A stretch of DNA of 58,780 nucleotides, taken from contig JADNRX010000337.1 of NCBI GenBank assembly GCA_015501595.1, positions 1-58,780 of the forward strand, written 5' to 3'. The notes beneath the pieces were generated by a model, which was not told the origin of the DNA, ran no database searches, and saw nothing but the letters and a program-made list of their open reading frames with translations. This DNA comes from Hymenopellis radicata. Lineage: Eukaryota; Basidiomycota; Agaricomycetes; Agaricales; Physalacriaceae. Below, in pieces: positions 35,510-46,917 of this stretch; the stretch's first letter is position 1, and the number at the start of each line of letters is the position of its first letter. The translations under genes and the position numbers were made by a program.

Positions 35510-36874
35510 GCGCTCTCCGTTTCTGGATGGGCTGGTAGAATTTACTAGGTAGCAACTTGCGTTTTCAATGACCAGTCGTTTTGATAGAATCAGTAATGAA
35601 TAGCATGTATATACCCTTCTAGACAATGAATTGTTCTTGTATAAACGTGATTGGCTTCGAGTCTGAGAGCATAGTCATGGAGGAGACGTAGTGGGCACAA
35701 AGGCACGTGACAATTTGAGATGGAAAAGTCACCACATAATTACAGACTCGTCGTTTTGCGTGTGTATTATCTTCTTTCTCTCTGAATACAATACTTCGTC
35801 GTCAACAGCCAGAATCCTAACCTTCTGCCACGCACAAGGCAACTGAACGCCCTGAGGACTATTCTGAGCAGCAGCGTGACAGCGAAATGAGTGGAAGACG
35901 GCCAAACGTCTTTGTGTGCGGAAAAAGACGAGGGCAACGTAGGGGGGTTACAGATGCAGAAGAGAGTGAGGGAATGATGAGACGCATGTAGTAGGTGAAA
36001 GTTTGTTGGCCCCTAGTTTGATTTGGCGTTATGTTGATTTGAACCTGCGATAATACTACAGTCTCCTCTTACGCGACAGATGACTTTGTCGACTTTCCTT
36101 AGTTGGACGGCTTATGGTACATATTTCTTTGGTCCCGTGACAATTTTCCACTACACTCTTGCGCGTACTTTCTCGAAACTCCCATGTTCATCCGACGTCA
36201 TCTGCAGGTCGTCCTCGGAATCACTTGCTACGCCGATATTATGTCTAAAGGTGGCCCGGTCGATTCTCTCAGGGTTATGTCAAGAGGCACTCAATGCTTA
36301 ACGGCTCCGTGAACAGCTTTGTACTGATCCGACCAAGCAGACCTTGAATCGTAGGCAGAATGTGAAGGTCTTGACGAGGTGGATAAGAGAGAAAAGACGA
36401 GTTTGCGAATGAGAATGCTAATAAGATTGTACGAGGTTTTATAGACCAAGAAGAAGCTCAAATGCTGAGGAGATATTTTTCGTAGTGAGATAAGTATGAG
36501 TATTGTAACATATGCCTGAGAGCTAGTGAAACGACATGAGATGACACGAAATATAATAGTATCTTTACAGGTCCGAGTCCCGAAAAGTCCGAGGCGGTGA
36601 TGGCCCGATCTGGAACGGTTACGTGACATCGAACTCGGACTAGTTCAACTGCGGGGTTACCGCCATCTTGTCTTTACCTTCCTCCCGGCTCTCAACGTTT
36701 GTCAACCTCCACAGAGGCGGTCCTTTGTGGGATTGTCAGATGTTAGCAACTATTTTTGCAGCTTCTTCCATGGTCGGTTCGCGAGGCTTCTCTTGTCGTC
36801 ATTAACTCCGATAAGGGCAAGACATGGGCCCAAACTTTGACAGCTTTCCGCCCCAATTTTTGGCATTCCCCAGA
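35510..36874. other. 1.4-kb intergenic region
   Basis: No convincing gene. A plus-strand frame at 36080-36300 (LSWTAYGTYFFGPVTIF) is hydrophobic and could be a degraded fragment, but has no clear start or splicing. A CCACAGAGG...TTTGTGGGATTGTCAG segment at 36708-36735 resembles one at 15459-15485. Confidence 0.4.
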
Positions 36875-36882
36875 TATATAAA
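36875..36882 (+). promoter_or_regulatory. TATA box of gene D
   Basis: TATATAAA lies 88 bp upstream of the gene D start codon, followed by a C/T-rich leader typical of fungal promoters. Confidence 0.5.
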
Positions 36883-36969
36883 GCTGCTCTTTGCTCGTCT
36901 AATCCCCATTCCGTTCTTGTTCCCCTCCACCCTTCTTGAACACCCTCCGCGCTCTTCGACCACCTCACG

Positions 36970-38285
36970 ATGTCTTCGCAGGGTCTGCAACCCAGTTCGT
37001 CGCTGCGGTCCACCAGCGCTAGTCGCGTACTGACCGTTCCTACAGCGACCGGTAGCCCGCCGCGCCTCACCCATCCGGTTACACCCCACCAACGCTCTGA
37101 ACAAGGTTAGTCTCTGCGTCGTCGGCTCGCAACTATTTTGCTGATGACCGAGCTTTTTGGCAGCCCAGACATTTACGGAGGCGCACGCGCGTACGTCTTG
37201 TCCATTATTCCTTTACCATATACTAACGGTTCGCTACAGTCTGGTCTCCCATTCAGAACTACCTTCCAGGCATCCCGCCAAACAGCACGATTACGATCCA
37301 GATCACGACTCCCAGGGAACCGCGCAAGAGGATACGCGAGGACGAGTTTCTGCGCGGTGCGCCCGCTATCAAGCGCGCGACGTTCCGCGGCGCGCCGGAA
37401 CGAGCCGATGTCGCGGAAGCGTCCAACAACGGAGAGGCCGAGCCCTCTACTAGCACTCCCCAACCATCCATTAACCGCTTTCCTCCCACTCCCCAACCCG
37501 CCATCGACCGCTCTGCTCGTGCTCGCCGCCAGTCCATCAAGCCTCGCTCGCCCGTTGTCGATGCCACTACCTCCTCTGCTCCCAAGCCAAGACCCGCCAG
37601 CAATATTCCTTCCCTTGTCAGTCGCGGCCTGAAGGTGCCAAAATCAGTTATACACCCACAACCACGCCCTACACATTCCCTGCTGTCGTGTTTAAAATTC
37701 TCGTTACAGGAGCAAAGTCTTCCGCCCAAGGACGAGGCCGCGATGCTAACCACCCGACTTGACGCACTCAACATCGGAAACAACTGCGCGGCATGCAGTG
37801 TTTTAGAACATGGTCTCGTGTACCACGCGCGTGACGAGGTGTGCCCGTCTGACGAACTGGTTTCGGGCGTGCGCTTGTTGAATTCGGGGATGAACGTCAA
37901 CGCTGCATTCGTATGTTACGGTTGCTTTCGCAACATAGACATGATGGGCCACTTCTCTCCTTCTCAGACGGGCTTGGGAGTCAAGGGGACCTGCACCGCC
38001 CAACACGAACGAGAGTTCATCAAGATCGCGGTGTTCTTGGCGTACGGCTCACGGCAGGGCCGTCAAGAAATCTTGGTGCCTTGGGGGTTGGACTATCGTT
38101 CGTTCGCGACTGTCGTGGACTGGGCCAACTGGGTTGTGGCTAGAGACGGCAAGCTCACTCGCATGCATCACATCGCTGTGATGTTTTACGAGTTGTTGGA
38201 AGGCGGCGCTTTTGATGAGGGGTTTGACATCATTGGTAAGTCTGCTTTTACTCTCTTGGATCCATCTGACAACTCTCTAGTCTGA
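36970..38285 (+). CDS. Zinc-type protein D, like helicase A C-terminus
   Basis: Start ATG 36970 (MSSQGLQPSSSLRSTSASR). Introns near 37106, 37192, 37633 (GTGCCA...TTACAG) and 38235 all restore the frame, and the stop is TGA at 38283-38285. The N-terminal half is Ser/Pro/Arg-rich and probably disordered (REPRKRIREDEFLRG, TPQPSINRFPPTPQP). The C-terminal half has a Cys/His pattern: NNCAACSVLEHGLVYH, CPSDE, FVCYGCFRNIDMMGHF, GVKGTC. Its order and spacing follow the C-terminal module of helicase A (GCVDCW..., FCYRCWICYQPPGYH, DAAKCPGN), including the helix after the last Cys. It likely binds zinc. As a free-standing version of a helicase module it may act with helicase A, which ends 1.5 kb upstream on the same strand. 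The function of either module is unknown. Confidence 0.7.
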
Positions 38286-38564
38286 GCATTTCCTTGGACA
38301 TTCCTCCCTCTGTCTTTACGGTACTTTGCTAGATTAGTCTCCAGTATCATTGCTCCGGTGTTCGTAATTGCTATATATTCTCTAATGCACTTGATCCTCT
38401 CAGTGTTGTTCCCGCTTCCTTTTAGCGCGCGCTTCTTTGCTCGTATCGTCGATCTGATCGTGGCGTCAAATCGCGACGCGTCCAATTCGGCTCATTGTGC
38501 TGGGCGTACCTGTAGATCAAGTGGGGCAGCCTGAATCAGCAGACACGCTTCATCCAGGACCACT

Positions 38565-39135
38565 ATGTCCCAAGAGGCATTTTTTCTTCAACAGTGGCCA
38601 GGTATGCCCTCAACAACGTTCTTCAGGAAGGGACCAACTAAACGTTACAGAATGTCTCGGGGAGGCCGACAATGAAGGATATTTCAAGGTCCACGTTCAA
38701 GCTCTCGCGCTGATTAATAGTATATACGCATTCATTTCACGCATTTTCACAGGTCTGACTGCCGTTAGCGCTCCTCGACGTGAGCACAATCGACGACGTT
38801 ACGCCGAGGACATGGACTTGTACGTTCGCGCTACATCGTGTCAGTTACACTGACTGCCACGCCCTCTCAGCAAACTTGGGAGAGCCCGACGAAACCGGAT
38901 GCGTTATGATACACCGACACGCAATTGACGTCCTTCATGGTCAGCATTCTCTTTTCATCTATGCGCCGCGGCGGCTCATCGCAACAACAGACATCATTGG
39001 GTTAGGCCAAAACCAGACATCTGGACGCAAAAGAAAATGCGCGGACGAAGAACAAGGGCTATTTACACACCCGTCAAAAATGGACGTGGGGCACGCCTCT
39101 GCATGGAGACGGCAGCCAAGCGAGGGCGTCCGTAG
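38565..39135 (+). CDS. Small orphan protein E2, paralogue of E1
   Basis: Starts at ATG 38565 (MSQEAFFLQQWP). After introns it gives CLGEADNEGYFKVHVQAL, then ANLGEPDETGCVMIHRHAID, then DIIGLGQNQTSGRKRKC, matching E1 exon by exon. The 85 bp before the ATG also match E1 (CCAATTCGGCTCATTG). At the 3' end the nucleotide match to E1 continues through AATGGACGTGGGGC and AAGCGAGGGCG to a TAG at 39133-39135. The frame of the preceding exon (LFTHPSKMDVGH) runs past it to 39232. A deletion of about 23 bases relative to E1 explains the shift, so E2 has either a changed C-terminus or is decaying. The KRK cluster suggests a nuclear protein. The biochemical role is unknown. Confidence 0.5.
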
Positions 39136-39477
39136 ATACTGCGCGGATATATTATGTACTAGTCAATCCTGTCGATCTGAATCTTGTTTTTTCAATTCCG
39201 CGAGTAAGCATGTACGACGGTCTGTGGAATAATGGCATCGCATACTTACTGTATGTATCTTTATGCCTGTGCTCTCATGAATGCTAATATTTCTCATGTT
39301 TCCTTGATGATGTATTAACCAACCAGCTCGGTGGTAAAAAGTTGATCGCGCGTGTGGCGGTAGGAAATCGTGTTGATCAGCGCACTCGTAAATACAAAAC
39401 AAAAAAACACGACACAGTAACCATCTCAACCTTTCAATGTCCCCTTCATGCCTCCTCTTCCAAACCATCCACTGAGC

Positions 39478-40535
39478 CTACCAACCCGGCAGGCGTTCAC
39501 CCGTAACGTTATCATGCCCCCATCTATTGGCATATATGGATTGGTCCTGCGGCTTTCCTTGCAGTGGTCGCACCACCTTGCGAGACTGGACTTTATCTTC
39601 GCTCTCCTCCTCGCTCTCCTCCTCGCTCTCCTCCTCGCTCACTTCATCCACGTACATGTCCGCGTACGCGTCCGAGTCGCCAGAGTCCTCTTTAGGCGAC
39701 GAATAGGGAGAAGGAGGAGGACGGACAGGAGGACGGGGATACGGGTTAGGACGCTTCGTAGCTGTCATGAGTGCCTGTCGTGGCCTTGACGCCAACCAGC
39801 TCGGGTCAGGCGCAGGCCGCTTGGGGGGTTGCGGTAGGGGTAGCTCTGGCCGTCGATCAACATACTGTGCATGCTTGGCGGTGGCAAGCTCAACGTAAGC
39901 CTGCTCCTTCTCGGCACTGAGAGGTTTTTTCTTGTGGCGGCGATTGCGTTTTTTTTTTGACGATAGTTTGTGTGAGGAGGTCCGCGGCCACCCAGTTGAT
40001 GTGAACCATCTGAGCAGGTCGTGGTGGCGGGCAGGTGGTGCCTGGATGGAGGGGGTCAGACAGGTTTCTTGTACGTGAACTCGACTTACACTGTAACTGA
40101 TAACGTCCCATTCCCAGGCAACAATTCTGCAACTCTTTGAGTAACAGGATAACGAGAAATAGGAACAGTCTACATACGGCATGAACCACATATCTGCATC
40201 CACACACAAAGGTGGAATCTGGTTTGAATTTGCCATTTCTACATCGCTGTGCCAACTGGGTTAGTGTCTCTGAAAGGATAGATCAGTACGCACTGTGCAG
40301 ATTGCTGTGGTCCTCCACGCCTTGTCCGCCTTATCCATTGCTCTCAGTTTGGAGAAGACAAGGCGGGCTTTCGACTCTCCAATCCGCCATTTTACTACCT
40401 GAAGTCACGGTGGGTTATTCCGTTCGGCGGGAAAGAAGACGACGGGTACTTCGTATCGCATCTGATGTGGCCATGTCAGACCAGGATCCTTATCCAAGGG
40501 GATGGAGCGCAGTTCTTCAATGTTGGGTGCAGCCA
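39478..40535 (-). CDS. Charged orphan protein F, apparently broken
   Basis: Minus strand. Exon 1 starts at ATG 40535 (MAAPNIEELRSIPLDKDPG), reads RYEVPVVFFPAERNNPP, meets a TGA and continues in the same frame as VVKWRIGESKARLVFSKL. Later exons give CVDADMWFMP, IVAWEWDVISYS and CPPPRPAQMVHINWVAADLL. A run of ten A residues (39949-39958) then shifts the frame; one base fewer joins LTQTIVKKK to RNRRHKKKPLSAEKEQ. The tail is Pro-rich, then acidic from a 12-bp microsatellite (EEESEEESEEES, about 39600-39645), ending RWGHDNVTGERLPGW at 39478. One in-frame stop plus one homopolymer shift suggest a pseudogene. Sequencing error is possible at the A run. A shorter ATG at 40236 (MANSNQIPPLCVDAD) is an alternative start. 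Function unknown. Confidence 0.5.
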
Positions 40536-40585
40536 TGCTGATGTTGTCGGGTCAGAAGACGTTGCGTTGAACGTGCCAGTCTGAT

Positions 40586-41860
40586 ACTACCGGTCCGGTT
40601 TGAAGCTCCGCTTGGCGGAGTGTGGAAGACTTGCAATGATGTGATCGATTATGAGCTCTCTTCCCCACCATCACGACGGCTCTCCTGTGAATCGGGAGAC
40701 GTTGTGTTGACATGGATGGGCGACTATCCTGAATCGGGAGACGGTACGACGCTGGGAGGGATATCTGCCTCTGGAGACGGTACGTTTTCATCTATTCCAT
40801 TTATCCCTCGTCTCATCATTTGTTCAGCGCTCGGAATTTATGTTCTACACGCCCACCTAGGCCCAGTGGTCGGTAGGGTGTACCTCCTTATGACTGTCTG
40901 GAGTCGATTTTGTGGTTACACTCTGGGTTCCGCGGGGAGCGAAATCGCCGCTCATCTGGCCCAGTGGTCGTAGGGTCTACCTCCTTATGACTTTCTGGAG
41001 TCGATGCCGTGTTACCCTCTGTGTTCCGCGATGGGCAAAGTCGACGATTGGAGCTTATTTACAGCGATCTGTTCTTGTATCGACTCTCCTGTGAATCGGG
41101 AGACGGTACGCTAATGGATCTCTGCCGACTCTCCTGTGAATCGGGAGACGGTACGACGCTGGGAGGGATATCTGCCTTGGGAGACGGTACGTTTTCATCT
41201 ATACCGTTTATACCTCGTCTCATCATTTGTTCAGCGCTCGGAAAGCGAAATCGACGCTCATCTGGCTCAGTGGTCGTAGGGTGTCCCTCCTTATGACTGT
41301 CTGGAGTCAATTCTGTGGTTACCCTCTGTGTTCCGCGATGGGCAAAGTCGACGATTGGAGCTTATTTACAGCGATCTGTTCTTGTACCGACTCTCCTGTG
41401 AATCGGGAGACGGTACGACGCTAGGAGGGATGAAAAGGTACGTTTTCATCTATACCATTTATACCTCGTCTCATCATTTGTTCAGCACTCGGAAAGTATG
41501 TTCTACACGCCCACCTTGCACCGCAGCGCGTACATGGGACACTCACCCTCCGCTCCGCATGGTTTCTGGTGTGGCCAATCATGTCGTGTGTCGATAACGT
41601 CTTGTTGGCCTCACCATCTTGTAAGCTCGGTCTCCTTCAGTGGATAGTTTTATGTACATTCACTTGACCCGACTTTATGTACACCAATGTTCTTGCTCAG
41701 ACATTATCATGTACATGTTACTAAATTTGATTTCGTTTACATTGATCACCTTGACTCTACATTACTCTTCCTTTGCACCACCACACCTTTCTTGTGAATC
41801 GGGAGATGTTGCCGATGGGCTGCCAACTGTCCTGTGAATTCGTAGATGGTACGACGCTGG
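40586..41860. repeat. Complex repeat R3
   Basis: Opens with GGTTTGAAGCTCCGCTTGGC, a GCTCCGC/GCGGAG hairpin shared with R4 (partly in R1 and R2). It then holds TGCAATGATGTGATCGATTA and several CTCTCCTGTGAATCGGGAGA motifs (40677, 41083, 41127, 41391). Three intron-like blocks GGTACGTTTTCATCTAT...TTTGTTCAG start near 40789, 41187 and 41439. A unit with TCTGGAGTCGAT(T/G)... is repeated. Divergence from R1/R2 is moderate; R4 is its closest relative. Confidence 0.7.
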
Positions 41861-42311
41861 GATGGGCTCATCTTGTGTATCCGGCTACTAATAGAAGATA
41901 TTTTTCGTTCATTCCCGCTGTCTGCTGTCACCGCCTCATGCGGCTGAACACTGTCGTCCGCTAGAAACGCCCAGTCACGTCGTATTTCCACACTTCCAAG
42001 ACCAAAACGTCGACATCCTCTTGTGGTTGGTTGTAAGGTTACTTGGTGCTACTTTAGTGGATAGATTCGGATTTTACCGTTCATCTAGCCGTTACAGAAC
42101 ACACCACGGTCTGTACTATAGCTATACCTAGTACGGTACCGAATGGCACTACCACGTAACTGCTTCGCGTACATAGTAGTAGCCAGTCCATACAGGCCTC
42201 GGCCCGATCGCCGATGTGCATGTCCGACCTAGCACCGCCACAATGCTCATTGTTTTGCCATCATCATCGTAGTCGATTGCTGCTTCTTTGACTCACTCCC
42301 GCCCCACCATT

Positions 42312-45300
42312 ATGACGCTCCGGGATGTGGTGGGTATACTCACCATTTCCACACCAATCACTGCTAATGTATGCTCAGTTCATGCAGTCCATTGACGCGG
42401 CGAATATGACGGCCGTTTTGCATGGCTCTTGTTACACCTATCAAAACAAACATGGGCCTCCACGCCAACCACCGTCACTCCTCCCAAATCCCTTTGAAAA
42501 AGAGGAGCTAGATAACATATGGGACGTGTGGCAATTGCCACTCAGATTCTTATACCTCGCGCTTGTCCCTCCCCGCTCGATAGCCCGCTCCTCTATCGCG
42601 TTCCAACACATTGGCTATGCTGACGACCAACTCCCCATCACATCCGACGAAACCGGGTATTTCCTGAGCCGCGAAATTGCTTCAGCCTGGGACGGGCTCG
42701 CTGACACGCTGAGAGCTTACATTACCGCAATACGAGCAACCATGCGGCAATCTAGCCCCATGGATGCATGGCCCGAGCCTTGCCAGTACGGTTATCGATT
42801 TACTTGGACCAATAACGAAGGTGCCAGGCGTATCGCGTCGAGATCACAGGCCGCATTCTACCCGCTTATCGCGCTCGCAACCTACTATGCGGGTTTGGCG
42901 ACATACCTGCAGAAAACGTCACCTGCCCACAGGAACATCAACTGGCAGCACAACATTGCCTACCAAAATGCAATCCACCCGTCCGCGGGCAATGTCCTTG
43001 ATCAGTCTATTCTGGATATGGGCCTTCAACGCGTAGGTGGTTACATTGACGCACGTCTCGTTGGGCTCGACAACTTGCACTGGATTCAAGTCATCGCCCA
43101 GTTCAACAGCGCTCTCTACATTTGTTGGGGTCCCCTCGATGAACCATTCCTCCCCATGACCGGCGCCTCATCGTTACTAGACCCCCATCGCGATTTACGC
43201 GTCACCCACACGACCCTCGAGTACCTTCGCCCCATTGTCCGGGATCCTTTCGCACCTCTCCAAAACGCATGCTTAATTAGCGCCGCGTCACTTGTCGTAT
43301 CCGATGACAGGCTGACGGCAATTGCAACATTCACTAAATTTTTCTCTGATCGGGACAAGCAAAACGAAATCCGGCGAGCTACAGAGAGCGCCACAGACCG
43401 CCAGAGAAGGGAGTCTCTTCAGAGTCAATGGGCGAAATCCAATCACGTTCCTGGAAAAAAGGGAGCGGTCGTCTATGAGTGGGCCGACGACAATAACGGA
43501 GTCTATACTCGACAGCGTGTTTACCGGGAGTCCGTCGAAGCCATATGGGGTGACTATTCCGGCATACAACGCCACTTTGATCCCTTCCGTAATGAGATAG
43601 ATCTCTCACACCTCTTTGATGTCAAGTAAGTACATCCTCGGGAATGGAGCTACGCTGATGGCATTTACGTTTAGCGCCAAAGGCGACAACGAAGAGCTCG
43701 AGGATCTAGAGGAGGAATTCTATAACCATCATGACCCATCATCTGCAGCGTCTCCTGCAACCAATAACAATGCAGGTATCTCGCCTTCGGCAGCGCACAT
43801 CATTCCATCCGTCCCTCCCGCTATACATCCAGCCCCGGACGAGGATATTATCATGGCGGATCCACTGCCGGTTGTGATGCCTGCTACTACGGTTGCTCCA
43901 TCTACGAAAACAAGTCACCAAGACGCCGCCCCTCACCAAGAAGCTCACAACCACACCTCCGCTACACCAGAAACGCCTAGCGTCGTCGAAGCTGTATGCC
44001 ACACGCCTCCCTCACCGAAATCCCCATTCTCTCCGGCAATTCAAACCACAGTCGTTTATAACAATGACCCACCTTCATCGACCAAGGAAGCTGATGTCAA
44101 CCAGGTTGAGCTCGGTGATGGACGCGACATGTCGACATCTCATGCACCTTCGCCGGTTGAGACACCTTCATCGACCAAGGAAGCTGATGTCAACCAGGTC
44201 GAGCTCGGTGATGGACGCGACGTGTCGACATCTCATGCACCTTCGCCGGTTAGGGTTACAGCGCATGACGACCCGTACACTGTTCAACCAAGCGCCTCAA
44301 ATCGAGCCGCCTGGATCAAATCAATTTACCCTCTGACAACGTTGGATGTCAAACCCATACGTAGTACCACACTGCCCGCCTCTCCTCTTGTCATCATAGA
44401 AGCATTCCAACGATATGGCTTCTGTGAAGCGCCGCTGCCTGTAGAGCGAGCTCCAAACACAAAAATGCTCATGAAACTCCTGGGTTATTTTCACTGTGAC
44501 TGGAATGGTATTAGTGCTACGGACGCGCGCGATCAAATGAGTTACATGGTTAGTCACATCTCGGAAGAAACTGGTCTATGCGACCTGGACGACCCAACTT
44601 CGGAGATCACCAAAAACGTAGAGGCTGTCAAATACCAGAGGGTCCACTTCGAGGACAATCCCACCGTCCCCTCTGGTTGATTCGATCGTCCAGTGGAGGA
44701 GCACATCTACTCATTCCGGACGCCGCCACGATGGTCATGATACTCCGGAACAAGCTGGGTGAGGACACCCAGACAATTGCTAAATCACTCCATGACACCC
44801 TAACACCGTTCTCCTGGCTGCGCGACATCCCTCAATGCCAGCTCCAGTACGGCATCATGAGCGCCCACCCACCGCATCATCATACACTCGGATACCGTCG
44901 AAAGCAGTACCAGGCAAGCAGTGCTGACTGGCAAGAGTACGTCACCGAGGTTGAACAGTTTGCCAAAGGGGACAGAGGATTTGCCGCCGCGTGCGCTGGT
45001 GGTCTTGTCGGCCGCATTGTCCATGAGCATGTCTCACTCCAGGATATCCTCTGCGGTCCAGATGAGTCGAAGTGGTCTGGTACGCACCGACACCTTGTAC
45101 AGGGTACGTTGGTTTGGTGCGTTGGCGATCTGTCCATCACTTCGAGTGAACAGTACCTACTCACAGGGACGTATATCTGTGAATCAGGTACGCGTATCGC
45201 TTATTGCTGACAGTTATTCAATGCTGACATGCATCAGAAGATGGTTCAGAGGAAGATGCTCTTCTCTCGTTCTTGCCCGGTGCAGATATCTGGGGTACAC

Positions 45301-45530
45301 GCTTTTATGCGAATCTGACCTGGACTGCCCATGCCGAAGAGTGGTACCTCAACACGATGAAGGGCCTCTGCGGCAGTGAGGTCCAGGTCCGTGGCAGGCA
45401 ATGGTGGCGCCACGAGGCACGGGATCACAAAAACCAGGTCAAGGACACGCTTGCCGCATACGAGAACAAAGCCAGGCGATGGCTAGCCGCGCTAGCCGCG
45501 CGGGAGACGGCACAGGTGTCATCAAGATAG
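42312..45530 (+). CDS. Large orphan protein X2, paralogue of X1
   Basis: Start ATG 42312 (MTLRDV). A GTGGGT...CTCAG intron leads to FMQSIDAANMTAVLHGSC. The long exon contains WPEPCQYGYRFTW, AFYPLIALATYYAGLATYL and FDPFRNEIDLSHLFDV. A GTAAGT...GTTTAG intron joins this to NAKGDNEELEDLEEEF. Then come a Pro/Thr-rich linker with a 31-residue tandem repeat (44071-44256; PSSTKEADVNQVELGDGRD), IYPLTTLDVKPIRSTT, and the part matching the X1 C-terminus, ending ETAQVSSR at 45530. Near 44670 the frame ends at TGA just after DNPTVPSG while the next frame continues WLIRSSSGGAHLLIPDAA. X1 reads WLIDAPPQSDHLRWQLAI here, so one base is missing: a pseudogene or sequence error. Function unknown. Confidence 0.7.
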
Positions 45531-45911
45531 TTGATAGGTCTTTGTAACGGATACACCCTGTTTCCTTTGTTAGCTCGTTATCGGTCTACTTCCTCTTGTC
45601 TTTTCTTCCCAATATGTACTACCCGTATTCTTGAAACCACTTATATTCCGCTCGTCTCTACCAGGTTTTGTACCCTACGTATTACGCAACGACGCCTCGT
45701 TTTGTAATCTTGGGCATCTAAGCACCGTGGGATCTGATCTTACCGTCTTACTCATGTGTAGCGTTTGAATCTGTGCAATCATTACTTCTCTCTACGACAC
45801 TTTGTATGTACTGATGTGTTGTTGTCCTGCAGGCTGGCACACTCTTTGGCGAGGTCCCACCAGCACGTCGCATTAATGTCTGCTTACGTTGGGCTGCAGA
45901 GTACGCGATAA
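45531..45911. other. No gene seen
   Basis: Short intergenic stretch between the X2 stop and the SINE-like repeat. It is T/C-rich at first, with no coding signal. Confidence 0.35.
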
Positions 45912-46395
45912 GATGTAGAGTAGACACATTGTGGTAGCTTAGCGGGTACCATGTTTCTAACACGAGCATCTTGATCGATCTTTTAAATGTTGACACTTTA
46001 TTCGCAGTGCACATGAGGGAACTTGTCTCTAGAGTCTACAGTCGGGCACTTGACTCAGTTGTTAGTGCCTCCGATAGTACCGACATCGATCGGATAGACA
46101 CCTTTTTTGTACTTCCTCAAGGAGATCGTAGGAGGAGAATCAATGTCACGGTCACGTGCACTGATTTGCGCCACCGCCACGGCAGTGCAAATTATGAGGT
46201 TTCTCAATTTATGGGACAAGATGTATTCATTACCTTTTAGTTTACTGTAATAAGACAGGGTGTCCGAGCCTTGTAGCACGAAATATAATACTATTACTGT
46301 GTGGGATCGAAGCGGACGCGATCGGACGCGATCGTCTCTCCTTTCACCACCCATCTCGGCGACAACCTAGGTACCCTCGAACTGCGTGGGCGGGC
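45912..46395 (+). repeat. SINE-like copy 2 fused to R-type fragment
   Basis: 45912-46085 aligns with the SINE-like repeat at 9374-9535 (A box TAGCTTAGCGG at 45935-45945). From about 46110 (TACTTCCTCAAGGAGATCG) to 46395 it aligns with the first 330 bp of R1 and R2: AATGTCACGGTCACGTGCA, TTTATGGGACAAGATGTATT, AGCACGAAATATAATACTAT. Identity to R1 is lower than R1 to R2. The direct junction of the two repeats is visible only here. Confidence 0.6.
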
Positions 46396-46483
46396 GCCGC
46401 CGTCTATGACCCCCCAGGCCTTTGACCATATTAGTTAGATGATGTCTTACCGAGCAATGGCCGCCTGGAACGCGACTACACTC

Positions 46484-46850
46484 ATGGACCTATAGTCAAG
46501 TGGTCTAACACCAAGTACTTGGCATACTGGACTTTTTTAACTGACCTGTTCAAATATCTCTCGCCACTGATACTTGTCCAGCATTCTGAATATCAGGTAT
46601 TTAATGTGGACTGATAGCCAAGCGGTCTGACAATCCTTCAGGCCAAACCTGTCAACATCTTTTGCCTTTTATCCTTCAACTCGTGAAGTCAAGTTGTCAG
46701 CAATGGATCTTTTCTCAGACTCATCTCGACGTGGTGTAGCTCAGCTGATACAGCACAACTTGATTCCGCGACTGCAAATATAAGTTTTTCTCAATCTTGT
46801 CCAAAGAGAGTACAGCTTGCATAAACTCATGTTGAAGGCATCAGATTGAC
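46484..46850 (+). repeat. Three tRNA-like heads at 122-bp spacing
   Basis: Perfect Pol III A boxes start at 46493 (TAGTCAAGTGG), 46615 (TAGCCAAGCGG) and 46737 (TAGCTCAGCTG), exactly 122 bp apart. The first two have B-box-like strings about 45-48 bp on (TGTTCAAATATC, CCTTCAACTCG). The bodies are too diverged to align easily, so these may be three old tRNA-derived SINE units or a decayed tandem array. No intact cloverleaf. Confidence 0.45.
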
Positions 46851-46917
46851 TGTCCTTGTATGGTGTAGCAAACACCTTTTTTTACACGCACACAATGTCC
46901 TTCAAGGCCGCGGCGGC

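Noticed and set aside
36080..36301. Hydrophobic plus-strand frame that might be a membrane-protein fragment
   Set aside because: No ATG in context, no splice partners and stops in all frames soon after.
39603..39645. Acidic repeat of gene F as a functional domain
   Set aside because: It is encoded by a 12-bp microsatellite and is better explained by repeat expansion.
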